A DNA stretch of 58,254 nucleotides from Bacteroidota bacterium (GTDB taxonomy: Bacteria > Bacteroidota > Bacteroidia > Bacteroidales > VadinHA17), in contig JANXXP010000391.1 of assembly GCA_025350595.1 (NCBI GenBank), positions 1-58,254 of the forward strand, read 5' to 3'. The notes under the pieces are model-generated. The model was not told the origin of the DNA, did no database searches, and worked only from the letters and a program-made list of their open reading frames with translations. Every line of letters begins with the position of its first letter. Position 1 is the stretch's first letter. A program made the position numbers and the translations under genes. Positions 1 through 9,630 of the stretch are shown here, piece after piece.

Positions 1-167
1 CAGGTCAGAACAGGGTTATAAGGAGAATGTTTGAAACACTCGGATACAAGGTTAAAAAACTCGACAGAGTATATTTTGCCGGACTTACAAAAAAGAATGT
101 CCAGCGCGGAAAATGGCGTTTCCTCACTGATAAAGAGGTAAGCATGCTGAAACGGGGTATTTTTTAA
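1..167 (+). CDS. 23S rRNA pseudouridine synthase, RluB/RsuA type (3' end only)
   Basis: Reading frame 3 is open from the window edge to a TAA at 165-167, giving about 54 residues. They contain the segment NRVIRRMFETLGYKVKKLDR followed by VYFAGL and RGKWR. This matches the C-terminal end of the RsuA/RluB family, where the N-R-x-I-R-R-M-F segment lies near the active-site floor. The family converts uridine to pseudouridine in rRNA. The catalytic Asp and the N-terminal S4 domain lie outside the window, so the RluB/RluE/RluF choice is not decidable here. The stop codon is 9 nt before era, which suggests co-transcription. Confidence 0.8.
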   Translation, partial: GQNRVIRRMFETLGYKVKKLDRVYFAGLTKKNVQRGKWRFLTDKEVSMLKRGIF

Positions 168-176
168 TATCAGAAG

Positions 177-1055
177 ATGAATCACAAATCAGGTTTTGTA
201 AATATACTTGGGAATCCCAACGTTGGGAAATCTACCATTATGAATGCTCTTGTGGGCGAGAAGCTTTCCATTATTACTGCAAAAGCTCAGACAACACGTC
301 ACCGCATAATGGGTATAGTTAATGGCGATGATTTTCAGATCGTATATTCCGACACTCCAGGAATTCTCAGACCCCGGTACAAGCTGCAGGAAACAATGAT
401 GAATTTTGTTAATTCTGCGCTGTCTGATGCAGATATGATACTTTATGTTACCGATGTTAATGAACGCACAGCTTATGAGGGTGAATATATTGACAAAATA
501 AAAGAATCGAACATTCCAGTAATTATTGCAGTAAATAAAGTTGATATAACCGATCAGGAAAACCTTGAAAAAGTTGTAGAATCGTGGCATCAGGCTTTTC
601 CAAACTCACCCGTAATACCAATATCTGCAATTAAAAAGTTTAACCTCGATTCTCTTCTTAACGCAATTCTTGACAAACTGCCGGAGGGCCCGGCCTATTT
701 TCCAAAAGACCAGCTAACTGATAAGTATGAACGATTCTTTGCCTCAGAGATAATTCGCGAGAAGATACTTACCAACTACAAGAAAGAGATCCCCTACTCT
801 GTTGAGATAGAGATTGAAAGCTTTGAGGATGGAAAAGACCTGTTAAAAATAAGAGCGCTTATTCATGTTACCCGCGATAGTCAGAAGGGTATAATAATCG
901 GACATAAAGGGCTAATGTTAAAAAGGGTCGGAACAGAAGCCAGGCACGATATGGAAGATTTTTTCAAGAAAAAGGTCTTCCTTGAATTGTATGTCAAGGT
1001 AACAAAAGACTGGAGAGATAAACCACTGGTACTTAAAAGATTTGGTTACCGGTAA
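177..1055 (+). CDS. era: GTPase Era
   Basis: Era is a GTPase that binds the 3' end of 16S rRNA and helps 30S subunit maturation at the inner face of the membrane. The 292-residue protein has all G motifs: GNPNVGKST (G1, near residue 12), DTPG (G3), NKVD (G4) and a SAI (G5) motif, followed by a C-terminal KH domain with the GxxG-type loop IIIGHKG. Length is normal for the family. The ATG at 177 follows the preceding stop by 9 nt and gives a compact N-terminus that reaches G1 directly. Der follows 20 nt downstream, an arrangement common in Bacteroidota, so both GTPases are probably made from one transcript. Confidence 0.97.
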   Translation: MNHKSGFVNILGNPNVGKSTIMNALVGEKLSIITAKAQTTRHRIMGIVNGDDFQIVYSDTPGILRPRYKLQETMMNFVNSALSDADMILYVTDVNERTAYEGEYIDKIKESNIPVIIAVNKVDITDQENLEKVVESWHQAFPNSPVIPISAIKKFNLDSLLNAILDKLPEGPAYFPKDQLTDKYERFFASEIIREKILTNYKKEIPYSVEIEIESFEDGKDLLKIRALIHVTRDSQKGIIIGHKGLMLKRVGTEARHDMEDFFKKKVFLELYVKVTKDWRDKPLVLKRFGYR

Positions 1056-1075
1056 AACAAATTTTAAAATATTTT

Positions 1076-2380
1076 ATGAGTAGAATTGTTGCTATAGTAG
1101 GCAGACCAAATGTTGGGAAATCGACTCTTTTTAACAGGCTCATCGATTCAAAGGAAGCTATTGTTGATGAGGTCAGTGGGGTTACACGCGATCGGAATTA
1201 CGGAATGTCGCATTGGAATGGAATCGATTTTTCTGTAATCGATACAGGTGGATATGTTCAGAACTCTGATGATGTTTTTGAAGAGGAAATAAATAAGCAG
1301 GTGCTGCTGGCAATAGAGGAGTCTGACCTTATAATGTTTATGGTTGATGTAACGTGTGGTATTCACGAAATGGACACTTCAGTTGCCTCGATGCTGAGAA
1401 GGGTAGATAAGAAAGTAATACTGGTAGTTAACAAGGTTGATAATGGTGAAAGATTATTGGATGCCACTGAATTCTATAATCTTGGCCTGGGCGATTATTT
1501 TCCTTTAAGCTCAATGAACGGAAGCGGTACAGGTGAATTGCTTGATGAAGTTGTTAAGAACCTGCCGGTTGAAGAGCCGCAAATTATGCCAGAGTTACCA
1601 AGAATAGCTATTGTTGGCAGACCAAATGTCGGCAAGTCATCTCTTGTAAATTCACTACTCGGGGAAGAGAGGAATATTGTCACTCCGGTTGCCGGAACAA
1701 CCCGTGATTCTATATATACACGGTATAATAAATTCCAGCATGATTTTCTTCTGGTAGATACTGCAGGGCTTCGTAAAAAAGGCAAGGTAAGCGAAGATAT
1801 AGAATTTTATTCTGTGATGAGAGCTGTAAGAACGATTGAGAGTTCTGATATTTGTCTTCTTCTTATCGATGCCACCAGAGGAATTGAATCACAGGATCTT
1901 AATATTATGGGGCTGATTCAAAAGAACAACAAAGGGATGATTGTTCTGGTTAATAAATGGGACCTTATTGAAAAAGAAAATAATACCACAGTACGGTTTG
2001 AAGAGGATATCCGTGAGAAGACAGCTCCTTTCACAGACTATCCTATTCTTTTTATATCTGCTACAAACAAACAGCGAATTCATAAAGTTCTTGAACTTGT
2101 TGAACAGGTAAACACAAACAGGAACAGGAAAATAAGCACCTCTGAATTAAATGAGGTTATGCTCCAGGTTGTTCAAAACAATCCTCCCCCTGCGTTAAAA
2201 GGGAGATACGTTAAGATCAAATATGTAACTCAGCTTCCAATATATACACCGGCTTTTGCGTTCTTTTGTAACCTTCCTCAATATGTGAAGGATCCGTACA
2301 AAAGGTATCTCGAAAACAGGATGAGAGAGAAATTTGAGTTTACTGGTGTTCCGATAAGAATATTTTTCAGAAAAAAATGA
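1076..2380 (+). CDS. der: Ribosome biogenesis GTPase Der (EngA)
   Basis: Der has two tandem GTPase domains and a C-terminal KH-like domain and acts in 50S subunit assembly. Here G-domain 1 has GRPNVGKST (near residue 8), DTGG and NKVD. G-domain 2 has GRPNVGKSS (near residue 180), DTAG and NKWD. The KH-like part fills about residues 345-434, including the NPPPALKGR stretch typical of the family. At 434 residues it is full length. It lies 20 nt after era and 49 nt before a small lipoprotein gene on the same strand. Confidence 0.97.
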   Translation: MSRIVAIVGRPNVGKSTLFNRLIDSKEAIVDEVSGVTRDRNYGMSHWNGIDFSVIDTGGYVQNSDDVFEEEINKQVLLAIEESDLIMFMVDVTCGIHEMDTSVASMLRRVDKKVILVVNKVDNGERLLDATEFYNLGLGDYFPLSSMNGSGTGELLDEVVKNLPVEEPQIMPELPRIAIVGRPNVGKSSLVNSLLGEERNIVTPVAGTTRDSIYTRYNKFQHDFLLVDTAGLRKKGKVSEDIEFYSVMRAVRTIESSDICLLLIDATRGIESQDLNIMGLIQKNNKGMIVLVNKWDLIEKENNTTVRFEEDIREKTAPFTDYPILFISATNKQRIHKVLELVEQVNTNRNRKISTSELNEVMLQVVQNNPPPALKGRYVKIKYVTQLPIYTPAFAFFCNLPQYVKDPYKRYLENRMREKFEFTGVPIRIFFRKK

Positions 2381-2429
2381 TCAAATTTGGTGTGATTTTT
2401 GTGTTTGAAAGATTATTACCTGAAAAAAG

Positions 2430-2951
2430 ATGAATAGAGTTAATTATCCCGCCCTTCTTCTTATTATTTCAGTGTTGGCTTTGTCTTCCTGCCGGAAGAT
2501 AGTCCAGTTGCCACCGGTTCCAAGTATAAAATTCACCAGTTTTACCATTTTTGACACTACGGATATCCTTGGAAATACTGCCAAAGGAGGAAGATTAAAA
2601 TTCTACTTTGAAGATGGCGATGGAGATCTTGGATTGCAGGCGCCTACAGGTAATCAGACTGATACAACAAATCTTTTTCTTACACTGTACAGGAAGAAAA
2701 GCGGTTACATGGTACCCGCTCTTTCTAATGATCCGTTGTTTCCATCTCCTTACAGGATTCCTTACATGGAGAGACTTGGTGTGAATAAAATATTGAAAGG
2801 AACTATTTCTGTGACTTTTCTCTATCTTTTCTATTCTCCCGTAGATACAATTAAGTATGATTTCTATATAAAAGACAGAGCTTTAAATGAAAGTAACATG
2901 GCCTCCACAAGCGAAATAGTGATATCAGCCAATAATATATATCTGAAATAA
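2430..2951 (+). CDS. Uncharacterised small lipoprotein
   Basis: This is a 173-residue protein with a lipoprotein signal: a hydrophobic run (LLLIISVLALSSC) ends in a lipobox with Cys at about residue 21. It is therefore expected to be lipidated and exported to the envelope. The mature part has a DGDGDLGL stretch (about residues 69-76) and is otherwise beta-rich in appearance. I do not recognise a characterised family; similar small DGD-containing lipoproteins occur in Bacteroidota. It lies 49 nt after der on the same strand and ends 5 nt before the convergent sensor gene, leaving no room for a separate terminator. Function unknown. Confidence 0.75.
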   Translation: MNRVNYPALLLIISVLALSSCRKIVQLPPVPSIKFTSFTIFDTTDILGNTAKGGRLKFYFEDGDGDLGLQAPTGNQTDTTNLFLTLYRKKSGYMVPALSNDPLFPSPYRIPYMERLGVNKILKGTISVTFLYLFYSPVDTIKYDFYIKDRALNESNMASTSEIVISANNIYLK

Positions 2952-2956
2952 AATAT

Positions 2957-5900
2957 TTATACTTTAATCCCCATTACAAGAATATCATCAACCTGATCAA
3001 AGTTGCCTTTCCAATCAAAGAAAAATTTTGAAATAGCTCCCTTCTGCTCATCCATCGGTAACTTTGAGACCCGCTCAATAAGATTTTTTAATCTTGCAAT
3101 CTTCATTTTTTTACCATCAACACCGCCAAACTGATCGGGCAGACCATCTGAAAAAAGATAAACTGTATCACCTTTATTAAGGTAGTATTCCTGATCATCG
3201 AAGAATTTCTCAATAGCAGATTCACCACCTACGGATGATCTGTTACCTTTAATATAAAAAGGTTCACCAAGAACTATAATAACAGGCCGCATGGCAGATG
3301 CAAACCTCAAGTGGCGCGTCTTAGTATTAAACTCACAGACAACCATATCCATTCCATCATTCGAGACTCCTAATTCCTGATTTTGATTAAGGGTAGCAAA
3401 GATCTGTTTATCAAGAAGGCCCAGTATCCTGGAAGGTTTAGAAATTCTTTTTCTTGAAACGATATCCTGCAGAAGAGTAGAACCTATCATTGACATAAAT
3501 GCCCCTGGCACGCCATGTCCTGTTGAATCAGCACATACAATAACAAATTTATCATCCTCGAGTTTTTCGAACCAGTAGAAATCGCCGCTTACAATATCGC
3601 GGGGATGGAAAAGGACAAAAGCATCATTAAAGGATTCCTTTAGTTTATTAACATCAGGCAGGATACTCGATTGTATACGTTTGGCATAATTAATACTATC
3701 TGTAATTCCAATGTTCTGTAATTCAATCTCTTCTTTTTGTTTTATCACCACACTGGTTCTTAATTCAAGCTCTTTTTCAAGATATGCCTGAACCTTCTTC
3801 TGAGCTTTGTCTCTTTCTCTGATTATTAAAACCACAATTCCTGAGATACCGCCAATGCTAAGTAAAATGAACCACCACGTTTTATAGACCGGTTTTTTTA
3901 TGATAATATCAAATGTCACCGGAGTTTCCTGTGACAATCCTTCCTTGCTGACTGAAATAAGTTTGAACTTATAATTCCCGTCACTCAGACTATATTCTAC
4001 TTCTTTCTGGGTGCTCATCTTACTCCAGTTATTATCATAGTTTTCGAGAAAGGTACTATAGTATACTTTATCAGGTGCAGAGAAGTTAATACCTGAATAA
4101 AATACTCTGATGACATATTTCTTAAGATACGGGAGAGTATATAATGGTTGATATGGATAGACTACATCATTGATAGTTACATAGTTAATATTGTTTATAG
4201 GAACAACCTCATTCTTATTGTCCTTAATTCTGTCATATATTATTAATCCTTCTGTTGTTCCGATAAAGATTTTTCTGTCATCTGATTCAAACATTCCCCC
4301 TTCATTACAAATTCCACCTTTTGCAAAATCAGTCCCGAAAACACTCATTGTTTCTGTTTCAGGATTGAACCTTGAAAACCCTTTCTCATGACCTATCCAG
4401 ATATTTTTTTCAGCATCTGCAAGAATACTGTAACAGTAGTTTGACATCAGGTCGTTTGTCCTGTTAATTGCAATAACTGTGTCATTAAAGTATTTGAAAA
4501 CTCCATTGCCATTTGTGGCGACCCAGATTTCCCCATTTTTACTTTCAGAAAATGATAGAATTTTATTCTTGGTACTTCCACCCATTACGGCATTGCCGGC
4601 AATAGCAGTATCATGCTTATAGTCGATCCTATATAGTCTGTCGCTTTCAGTTCCGATATATGCGTAACCATCATGAGCAAGAAGTATTTTATTTATGCTG
4701 TTATGGGGAAGTCCATGATGATCTATATCAAATCTTTTCTTTTCCCTCTTAATATTCGTGCTATTTCTGTCGATGACAAAAACACCATTGGTCGTTGCCA
4801 GCCATATATTCCTGTCGTCCATCTCGATATCCTTAATATCATCGGCGCCTGAATCACCAGATCTGTGAAAAAGATTAACGGCTCCCGTATTGCTTCTGAC
4901 AAAGAGTCCGTTTCCCGATGTTCCAATCCACAGGTTTTTAAACTTATCAAGATGATAGCAGGTAATTTCTGACTTGCCTATCTGACCCGTAAGGTCTGTA
5001 TAAGAAATTGACTTCCCTAAGGATTGATCAAACAAATGAAAACCTGATGGTGTTCCCAGGATATATTTGTCGTTAAGGCTGTTTACATATATAATATTGT
5101 TTTCGACGGAATTTTTGCCGGGCTTGTAGTAAACAAAAGCATTTGATGATAGCATTGAAATACCTTCCCCTGAAAAACCGAACCAATAATTTCCCTCAAG
5201 ATCCTGAAAAACAGTTTTAATATTATTTGCGTTTAACCCAGACTTTAGATTATAACTGCGAACAGAATTTACAGATTCAAAATTATCAGAGAATTTAATC
5301 TGGATAGCCCCCGATCCGATTGTTGAAATCCACAGGTTATTACCTGAGTCCTCTGATATTGATTGAACATTAAGAGAGTCCCATCCTGGATGATCATGAA
5401 AACGTGTTAGAGAATTACCTTTATCTGAAACTTTCAATTGAAACAATCCATTGTCAGTTGTCCCGATGACAAATCTTGAACTGTCACTTGTCTGATGAAT
5501 TGCAGATATACTTGAATAATTAAATCCTTCCAGGGCACTCAAAACCTTCACGGAATCAGTTGCAAGTCTGCACATTAATAGATTTTCCTGGGTTCCGATG
5601 AGCAATAGTCCGTTCTTTGTAAAGAGCCCTGAAAACATTGTTGGATCAACTGAAAATGAGTACTTTTGTATCGCTTCAGGCTTAGCAGGGTTCACAGAAT
5701 AAACTGCCTTTCCCTGCTGGGGAACAATGTATATTAAACCATCAGGTCCCTCAAGAAGATCGCTGATGCTCTTTGTATTTGTGAGAGAAACTGCGATAAG
5801 CCTGTTATCCCTGACAAAAAAGACAGACCCGTCACTGCATCCGAACCATAATTTACCACTTTTGTCTTTCAGACTGACAGTTGGGTAGCGTGCTATAACT

Positions 5901-6139
5901 GAATCGGGATATTGAACAGTAAAAAAGTTAAAACCATCGAAACGTGATATCCCATTTACAGTTCCAACCCATAGAAATCCATCGGTCGACTGGCTGATGG
6001 TATAAACAAAACCACTTGGAATATTGCTTTCAGTGTTATAATTTTTGAAATTATATGTCTGTCCTTTTAATACCGATGAAAATAACAATAAGCACCCTAT
6101 TATGCTGTTTGATATTTTCAAAGTTATATTAATTCTCAT
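2957..6139 (-). CDS. Beta-propeller sensor with Y_Y_Y domain and SpoIIE-type PP2C phosphatase
   Basis: A 1060-residue transmembrane sensor. Seen in order: signal peptide (1-26); many two-component-regulator propeller (Reg_prop) repeats with LWVGT, LWFG, LWIGT and IWIGH cores (about 30-640); a Y_Y_Y domain (about 680-748); one membrane segment (about 754-774); a coiled-coil linker (775-812); and a cytoplasmic SpoIIE/PP2C phosphatase (about 818-1060). The metal-binding aspartates are present: SGDFYW (851-856), ADSTGHG (870-876), SDG (997-999) and DD (1051-1052). The kinase module usually found in hybrid Reg_prop sensors is replaced by a Ser/Thr phosphatase. Such phosphatases often act on partner-switch proteins, but no anti-sigma or antagonist gene is nearby. 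It is the last gene of the surface operon, 12 nt after the 334-residue protein gene. An active enzyme is inferred from the intact residues. Confidence 0.9.
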   Translation of the reverse strand: MRINITLKISNSIIGCLLLFSSVLKGQTYNFKNYNTESNIPSGFVYTISQSTDGFLWVGTVNGISRFDGFNFFTVQYPDSVIARYPTVSLKDKSGKLWFGCSDGSVFFVRDNRLIAVSLTNTKSISDLLEGPDGLIYIVPQQGKAVYSVNPAKPEAIQKYSFSVDPTMFSGLFTKNGLLLIGTQENLLMCRLATDSVKVLSALEGFNYSSISAIHQTSDSSRFVIGTTDNGLFQLKVSDKGNSLTRFHDHPGWDSLNVQSISEDSGNNLWISTIGSGAIQIKFSDNFESVNSVRSYNLKSGLNANNIKTVFQDLEGNYWFGFSGEGISMLSSNAFVYYKPGKNSVENNIIYVNSLNDKYILGTPSGFHLFDQSLGKSISYTDLTGQIGKSEITCYHLDKFKNLWIGTSGNGLFVRSNTGAVNLFHRSGDSGADDIKDIEMDDRNIWLATTNGVFVIDRNSTNIKREKKRFDIDHHGLPHNSINKILLAHDGYAYIGTESDRLYRIDYKHDTAIAGNAVMGGSTKNKILSFSESKNGEIWVATNGNGVFKYFNDTVIAINRTNDLMSNYCYSILADAEKNIWIGHEKGFSRFNPETETMSVFGTDFAKGGICNEGGMFESDDRKIFIGTTEGLIIYDRIKDNKNEVVPINNINYVTINDVVYPYQPLYTLPYLKKYVIRVFYSGINFSAPDKVYYSTFLENYDNNWSKMSTQKEVEYSLSDGNYKFKLISVSKEGLSQETPVTFDIIIKKPVYKTWWFILLSIGGISGIVVLIIRERDKAQKKVQAYLEKELELRTSVVIKQKEEIELQNIGITDSINYAKRIQSSILPDVNKLKESFNDAFVLFHPRDIVSGDFYWFEKLEDDKFVIVCADSTGHGVPGAFMSMIGSTLLQDIVSRKRISKPSRILGLLDKQIFATLNQNQELGVSNDGMDMVVCEFNTKTRHLRFASAMRPVIIVLGEPFYIKGNRSSVGGESAIEKFFDDQEYYLNKGDTVYLFSDGLPDQFGGVDGKKMKIARLKNLIERVSKLPMDEQKGAISKFFFDWKGNFDQVDDILVMGIKV

Positions 6140-6151
6140 GTCGGACTCTCC

Positions 6152-7156
6152 CTATTTTTTAGGCTTTACGGGTGTTATTTTTACTTTGGGGACATAAACA
6201 GGTATTCCTCCAATAGGCGCTGCATAAAATGGCATACCCTCGCCTTTCTGGTTTTTTGTTATAATGACAACATTGTTATTTTTCACCAAAGTCCCCTGCC
6301 TTTTAATAAACTGGAAGTCCAGTGAAGAATTCACTTCGTCAGGCAGAATGAGGATCTTGGAAATAGCCCAGTCATTTTCGTTTGAAATCGGAACTGAAAT
6401 ACCCTGTCTGGCTTTGGACACGACAAGTATCTGCCCGTCATTATCCCAGTCAAAGTTCGACTGCTCTACATAGATTACACCTGTATCAATATAAGGATAG
6501 ATATGTGATACGCTTTTAAAATCATTCCACATCCGGAAGTGGTATTTATAAGTATACGCGATCGCCCCTTCAATAAGAACATTATTATTAGGATCGCGGC
6601 TCAGAAAATACCTGAAAAGATTCCCGTCATCACCGGATATCCCTTCACAAACGATCTTAAAAATGTACATATTATATTTTTCACTATAATCACCTTCCTT
6701 AAGATTATAGGGCCCAAATGTATACCACTTATTGTCATATTTTGCTTCACTTCCAAAAACTTTGGAGGATAGCAAATTTCCACTTTTATACTTATCTCCA
6801 TTATAAATTCCCTGTGACTCAGTATTTTTTTCAGGATCCACACCCTTACCTCCATATACCGAGAACATTGTTTTTGTATTAAATTCTCCCTGAATCTCAT
6901 CGTTTTCGCCACCACAATCGGGGTCAAAAACTCTGATATAGATCTGCTGTTTGAAATCGCTTGGGATTGAGAAAAAGTAGGTTTGGAAAAAAGAGTCATC
7001 TCCCCAGGAATGTTTACCATCTTTTCCAAATGTCACAAGAAAAGGTATATTCTCATCTTTTCCCGGAACTGGTTGTGCCGATAATCTGGCACCTATTGTC
7101 AATCCGGACAATAAAATAAAAAGAAATATTCTGTATATGAGCTTATTCAATTTCAT
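6152..7156 (-). CDS. Uncharacterised secreted protein of T9SS surface operon
   Basis: A 334-residue protein with an N-terminal signal peptide (hydrophobic run about residues 8-27, ending near SAQP). The conserved-looking block VTFGKDGKHSWGDDSFFQTY is followed by YIRVFDPDCGG, then by SVYGG and by WYTFGPYN. I recall this arrangement from secreted or OmpA-associated Bacteroidota proteins, but I cannot name a characterised family. A lectin- or C2-like beta-sandwich is possible, since the acidic DPDCGGENDE segment could bind calcium. The tail is basic and Pro/Lys-rich (VKITPVKPKK). It lies 29 nt after the PD40/PKD gene and 12 nt before the phosphatase sensor, so it probably works at the cell surface with them. 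Function unknown. Confidence 0.8.
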   Translation of the reverse strand: MKLNKLIYRIFLFILLSGLTIGARLSAQPVPGKDENIPFLVTFGKDGKHSWGDDSFFQTYFFSIPSDFKQQIYIRVFDPDCGGENDEIQGEFNTKTMFSVYGGKGVDPEKNTESQGIYNGDKYKSGNLLSSKVFGSEAKYDNKWYTFGPYNLKEGDYSEKYNMYIFKIVCEGISGDDGNLFRYFLSRDPNNNVLIEGAIAYTYKYHFRMWNDFKSVSHIYPYIDTGVIYVEQSNFDWDNDGQILVVSKARQGISVPISNENDWAISKILILPDEVNSSLDFQFIKRQGTLVKNNNVVIITKNQKGEGMPFYAAPIGGIPVYVPKVKITPVKPKK

Positions 7157-7185
7157 TAATCATCAAAATTAGTCATTTAAAAGTA

Positions 7186-8622
7186 TCAGGGTTTAGGAGT
7201 TATAATAATATTTTTTGAGATACATGCTTCCCGGACAGAGCCCCCTGGTTCAGCTTCGGCTGTGACAATCAGCTGAATAGAATAGGTTCCGGCCTTTAAA
7301 TAAGTATGATCAATTCCCTTGCCGGTTCCGATTGATTCATCACCGAAGTTCCAGTAATACGAATTAATATTCCATCCCGGAAGGTTAGTTTTGTCGGCAC
7401 TCAGATTTATCTTCTGTCCCATATCCGTTTTATCAACGACAGTAATATAAGGTTGTTCGATCTCTTTAATCATAAGTGTATCAGACTTTTGATTACGCAA
7501 AACCTCTTTTGTAATCAGGTTAACAACATCGAGCTGAACAATATAAGTTCCGGGATTATCATAACAATGTTCCACCACTATTCCTGTAGACTTACTTCCA
7601 TCGCCAAACTTCCATTCATACCTGAAAGGCAAGGTATCTACGTTTAGTGCATTCTCTTCAACAAACCGGAAGCAAAAACTGTTTTCTACAAGAGTATCAC
7701 ATAAAGGTTTTCTGATTATAAGTGACTTAAATTCATAGATATCGTCACTTGTATTCCTGTTAGATGCAAGATAGCCTGTTTGAAGATTATCCTGGGCTAC
7801 AAAAGCAAAATCATCTGATGTTGAATTTATAGGGTCAGGCAGGTGTACCGGATCATCCCATTTACCTGAAGTAAATGTTGTGTAATAGATATCCATTCCC
7901 CCAAGGCCACCAGGGCGGGTAGAAGCAAAGTATAGTCTTCCTGAAGCGTGCATAAATGGATAATTTTCACTTTTAGGAGAATTTACCTTAGCACCCAGGT
8001 TTTGAGGTTCGCCCCATTCACCATTAATTAATTTACAATAATACAGATCCGAACCACCCTGTCCTCCGGGCATATCGGATGAAAAAAACAGAAGTTTACC
8101 ATCACTGCTGACAGATGGCATTGCAACATTATATGCTGCATTATTATATTTAAATGGACGAATTGAAGTAAGATCCATTCCGGAGCGATCGGCAATAAAA
8201 ATCCCATTATGGTTTTTATAGTTTTTATTCTTTGCAGCTTTTCCTGTTTCAACATCACTTGTAAAATATACAGTTTTGCCATCAGGTGCAATACAAAGTG
8301 CCCCATTGTTGAACTTTGAGCTTCTCTCGCTTAGTATTTCTTTCGGATTGCTCCATATCGCTGTATCTTTTTGTTCAACCTGGTAAATATTGTAGAGACG
8401 GCGCCCATCGAAGGAAGTCCTGTCTTTTAGCGCACTGAAGCGCCTGTTGGAACAAAAAATAATTCCATCCTTAATTATAACCGGAGAGATATCACTGAAT
8501 GACTCTTTGTTAAATGACATTCTTGTAATTTTATATATAGCAGGCTTCTGCGCTTCTGTCTGAGTCGTAAAAAGTGTCAAAAGTATGACAACCGTAATAA
8601 GATAGAATCTTCTATGCACCAT
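7186..8622 (-). CDS. PD40 beta-propeller and PKD-domain envelope protein (PorE-like, without OmpA domain)
   Basis: A 478-residue exported protein with a signal peptide at 1-24. The first part has PD40/WD40-like propeller strands: DGKTVYFTSD, DGKLLFFSSD and SGRLYFAST, the later ones followed by GG(Q/L)GG-D-(L/I)-YY. Two PKD domains follow: YEWKFGDGS with GTYIVQLDV (about 335-375), and YYWNFGDES with GTYSIQLIV (about 425-465). T9SS proteins of the PorE type pair a PD40 propeller with a C-terminal OmpA peptidoglycan-binding domain. Here the OmpA domain is absent and PKD domains take its place. It is 3 nt downstream of the porP/sprF-like gene, so the two are almost certainly co-translated. Confidence 0.88.
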   Translation of the reverse strand: MVHRRFYLITVVILLTLFTTQTEAQKPAIYKITRMSFNKESFSDISPVIIKDGIIFCSNRRFSALKDRTSFDGRRLYNIYQVEQKDTAIWSNPKEILSERSSKFNNGALCIAPDGKTVYFTSDVETGKAAKNKNYKNHNGIFIADRSGMDLTSIRPFKYNNAAYNVAMPSVSSDGKLLFFSSDMPGGQGGSDLYYCKLINGEWGEPQNLGAKVNSPKSENYPFMHASGRLYFASTRPGGLGGMDIYYTTFTSGKWDDPVHLPDPINSTSDDFAFVAQDNLQTGYLASNRNTSDDIYEFKSLIIRKPLCDTLVENSFCFRFVEENALNVDTLPFRYEWKFGDGSKSTGIVVEHCYDNPGTYIVQLDVVNLITKEVLRNQKSDTLMIKEIEQPYITVVDKTDMGQKINLSADKTNLPGWNINSYYWNFGDESIGTGKGIDHTYLKAGTYSIQLIVTAEAEPGGSVREACISKNIIITPKP

Positions 8623-8625
8623 AGA

Positions 8626-9618
8626 CTAAAAATACCTTGGATTAGCAGCACTAACCTTAGAGCCGAATTCATACCGTAAAATAAATTCACTTGATCCTCT
8701 TGAATTCAGATACTTCCTCCCTACTGGATTATCATATGAGAATCCAAACATAAACTGTGGATTCACCTGAACCTGAAGAATAGCCACAGCAACCTTTTCA
8801 GAGGTTCTCCATGAGCCACCGAGCCATAGCAGATCGCCTAAAATAAAATTACCATTTATATCAAACTGATTAAGTTTTTTGGTCTTTTGGAGGGAGTAAT
8901 CGACCAGAACTGATGGCTTAAATTTTAAAAACTGTGAAAATGTAATAAGCCCGCCTGCTGAAAAAACAAAATCATATTCGCTAAAACTGTGATAGGACTG
9001 AACTGAATTTGTCGGGGTTTTTCTATAGCTCAGGAATGTTGGTACTGAAACACCGGCAAAAAGTTTATCGCTGAAATAATATACTCCGGCACCAAAATTA
9101 GGAAGAACGTAAGGTTTATCATTTGTTGCGAATACCGGATCTCCTGAATCCGTGAGTAGAAGTCCTGAGTAGTTGGTATTTGACATATCTACTCCGCCTT
9201 TAAGTCCCAATGATAGTTTCCCATTCCCCATCCTTATATGATAGGCATAACTGCCATAAATACTCGTTGATTTCGTAAATCCGAATTGCATGAACTGAGC
9301 CATTATACCAAGTGCCACCTTGTCATTTTTCATTGGAGTGTGAAGGGAGAGTGATTGAATTACCGGAGCGCCTTTAATTCCCATCCATTGCATTCGGTAG
9401 GACATAAATGCGCTCAACGCACCTCGTGAACCGGTATATGCGGGATTGATCATCAGACCATTCTGAAGGTATTGACTATAAACAGGATAGCCTAGGCTGA
9501 TTCCGGTGGAATCTGGTACTGCCTGACCGGGCGCACCATTTAGAATAGACAGGAATAAAATGATAAAAATAATTTTTACTCTGTTAACCCTCCGAATATC
9601 AAAAGTTCCACTTTTCAA
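8626..9618 (-). CDS. PorP/SprF family type IX secretion outer-membrane protein
   Basis: A 330-residue outer-membrane beta-barrel with a signal peptide (about 1-32). The PorP/SprF signature is clear: YSQYLQNGLMINPAYTGSRG near residues 48-67, then SYRMQWMGIKGAP and repeated aromatic barrel strands. Members of this family act with the T9SS, often as the dedicated partner that holds a co-encoded type B (CHU_C/gliding-type) substrate at the cell surface, as SprF does for SprB. The gene for such a substrate lies directly upstream (12 nt gap), which fits that role. The PD40/PKD protein follows after 3 nt. Confidence 0.93.
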   Translation of the reverse strand: MKSGTFDIRRVNRVKIIFIILFLSILNGAPGQAVPDSTGISLGYPVYSQYLQNGLMINPAYTGSRGALSAFMSYRMQWMGIKGAPVIQSLSLHTPMKNDKVALGIMAQFMQFGFTKSTSIYGSYAYHIRMGNGKLSLGLKGGVDMSNTNYSGLLLTDSGDPVFATNDKPYVLPNFGAGVYYFSDKLFAGVSVPTFLSYRKTPTNSVQSYHSFSEYDFVFSAGGLITFSQFLKFKPSVLVDYSLQKTKKLNQFDINGNFILGDLLWLGGSWRTSEKVAVAILQVQVNPQFMFGFSYDNPVGRKYLNSRGSSEFILRYEFGSKVSAANPRYF

Positions 9619-9630
9619 AACTTCTCTGCT

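Noticed and set aside
2957-6139. The propeller sensor as a hybrid two-component histidine kinase.
   Set aside because: The C-terminal part has the SpoIIE/PP2C aspartates and no HisKA, HATPase or receiver motifs.
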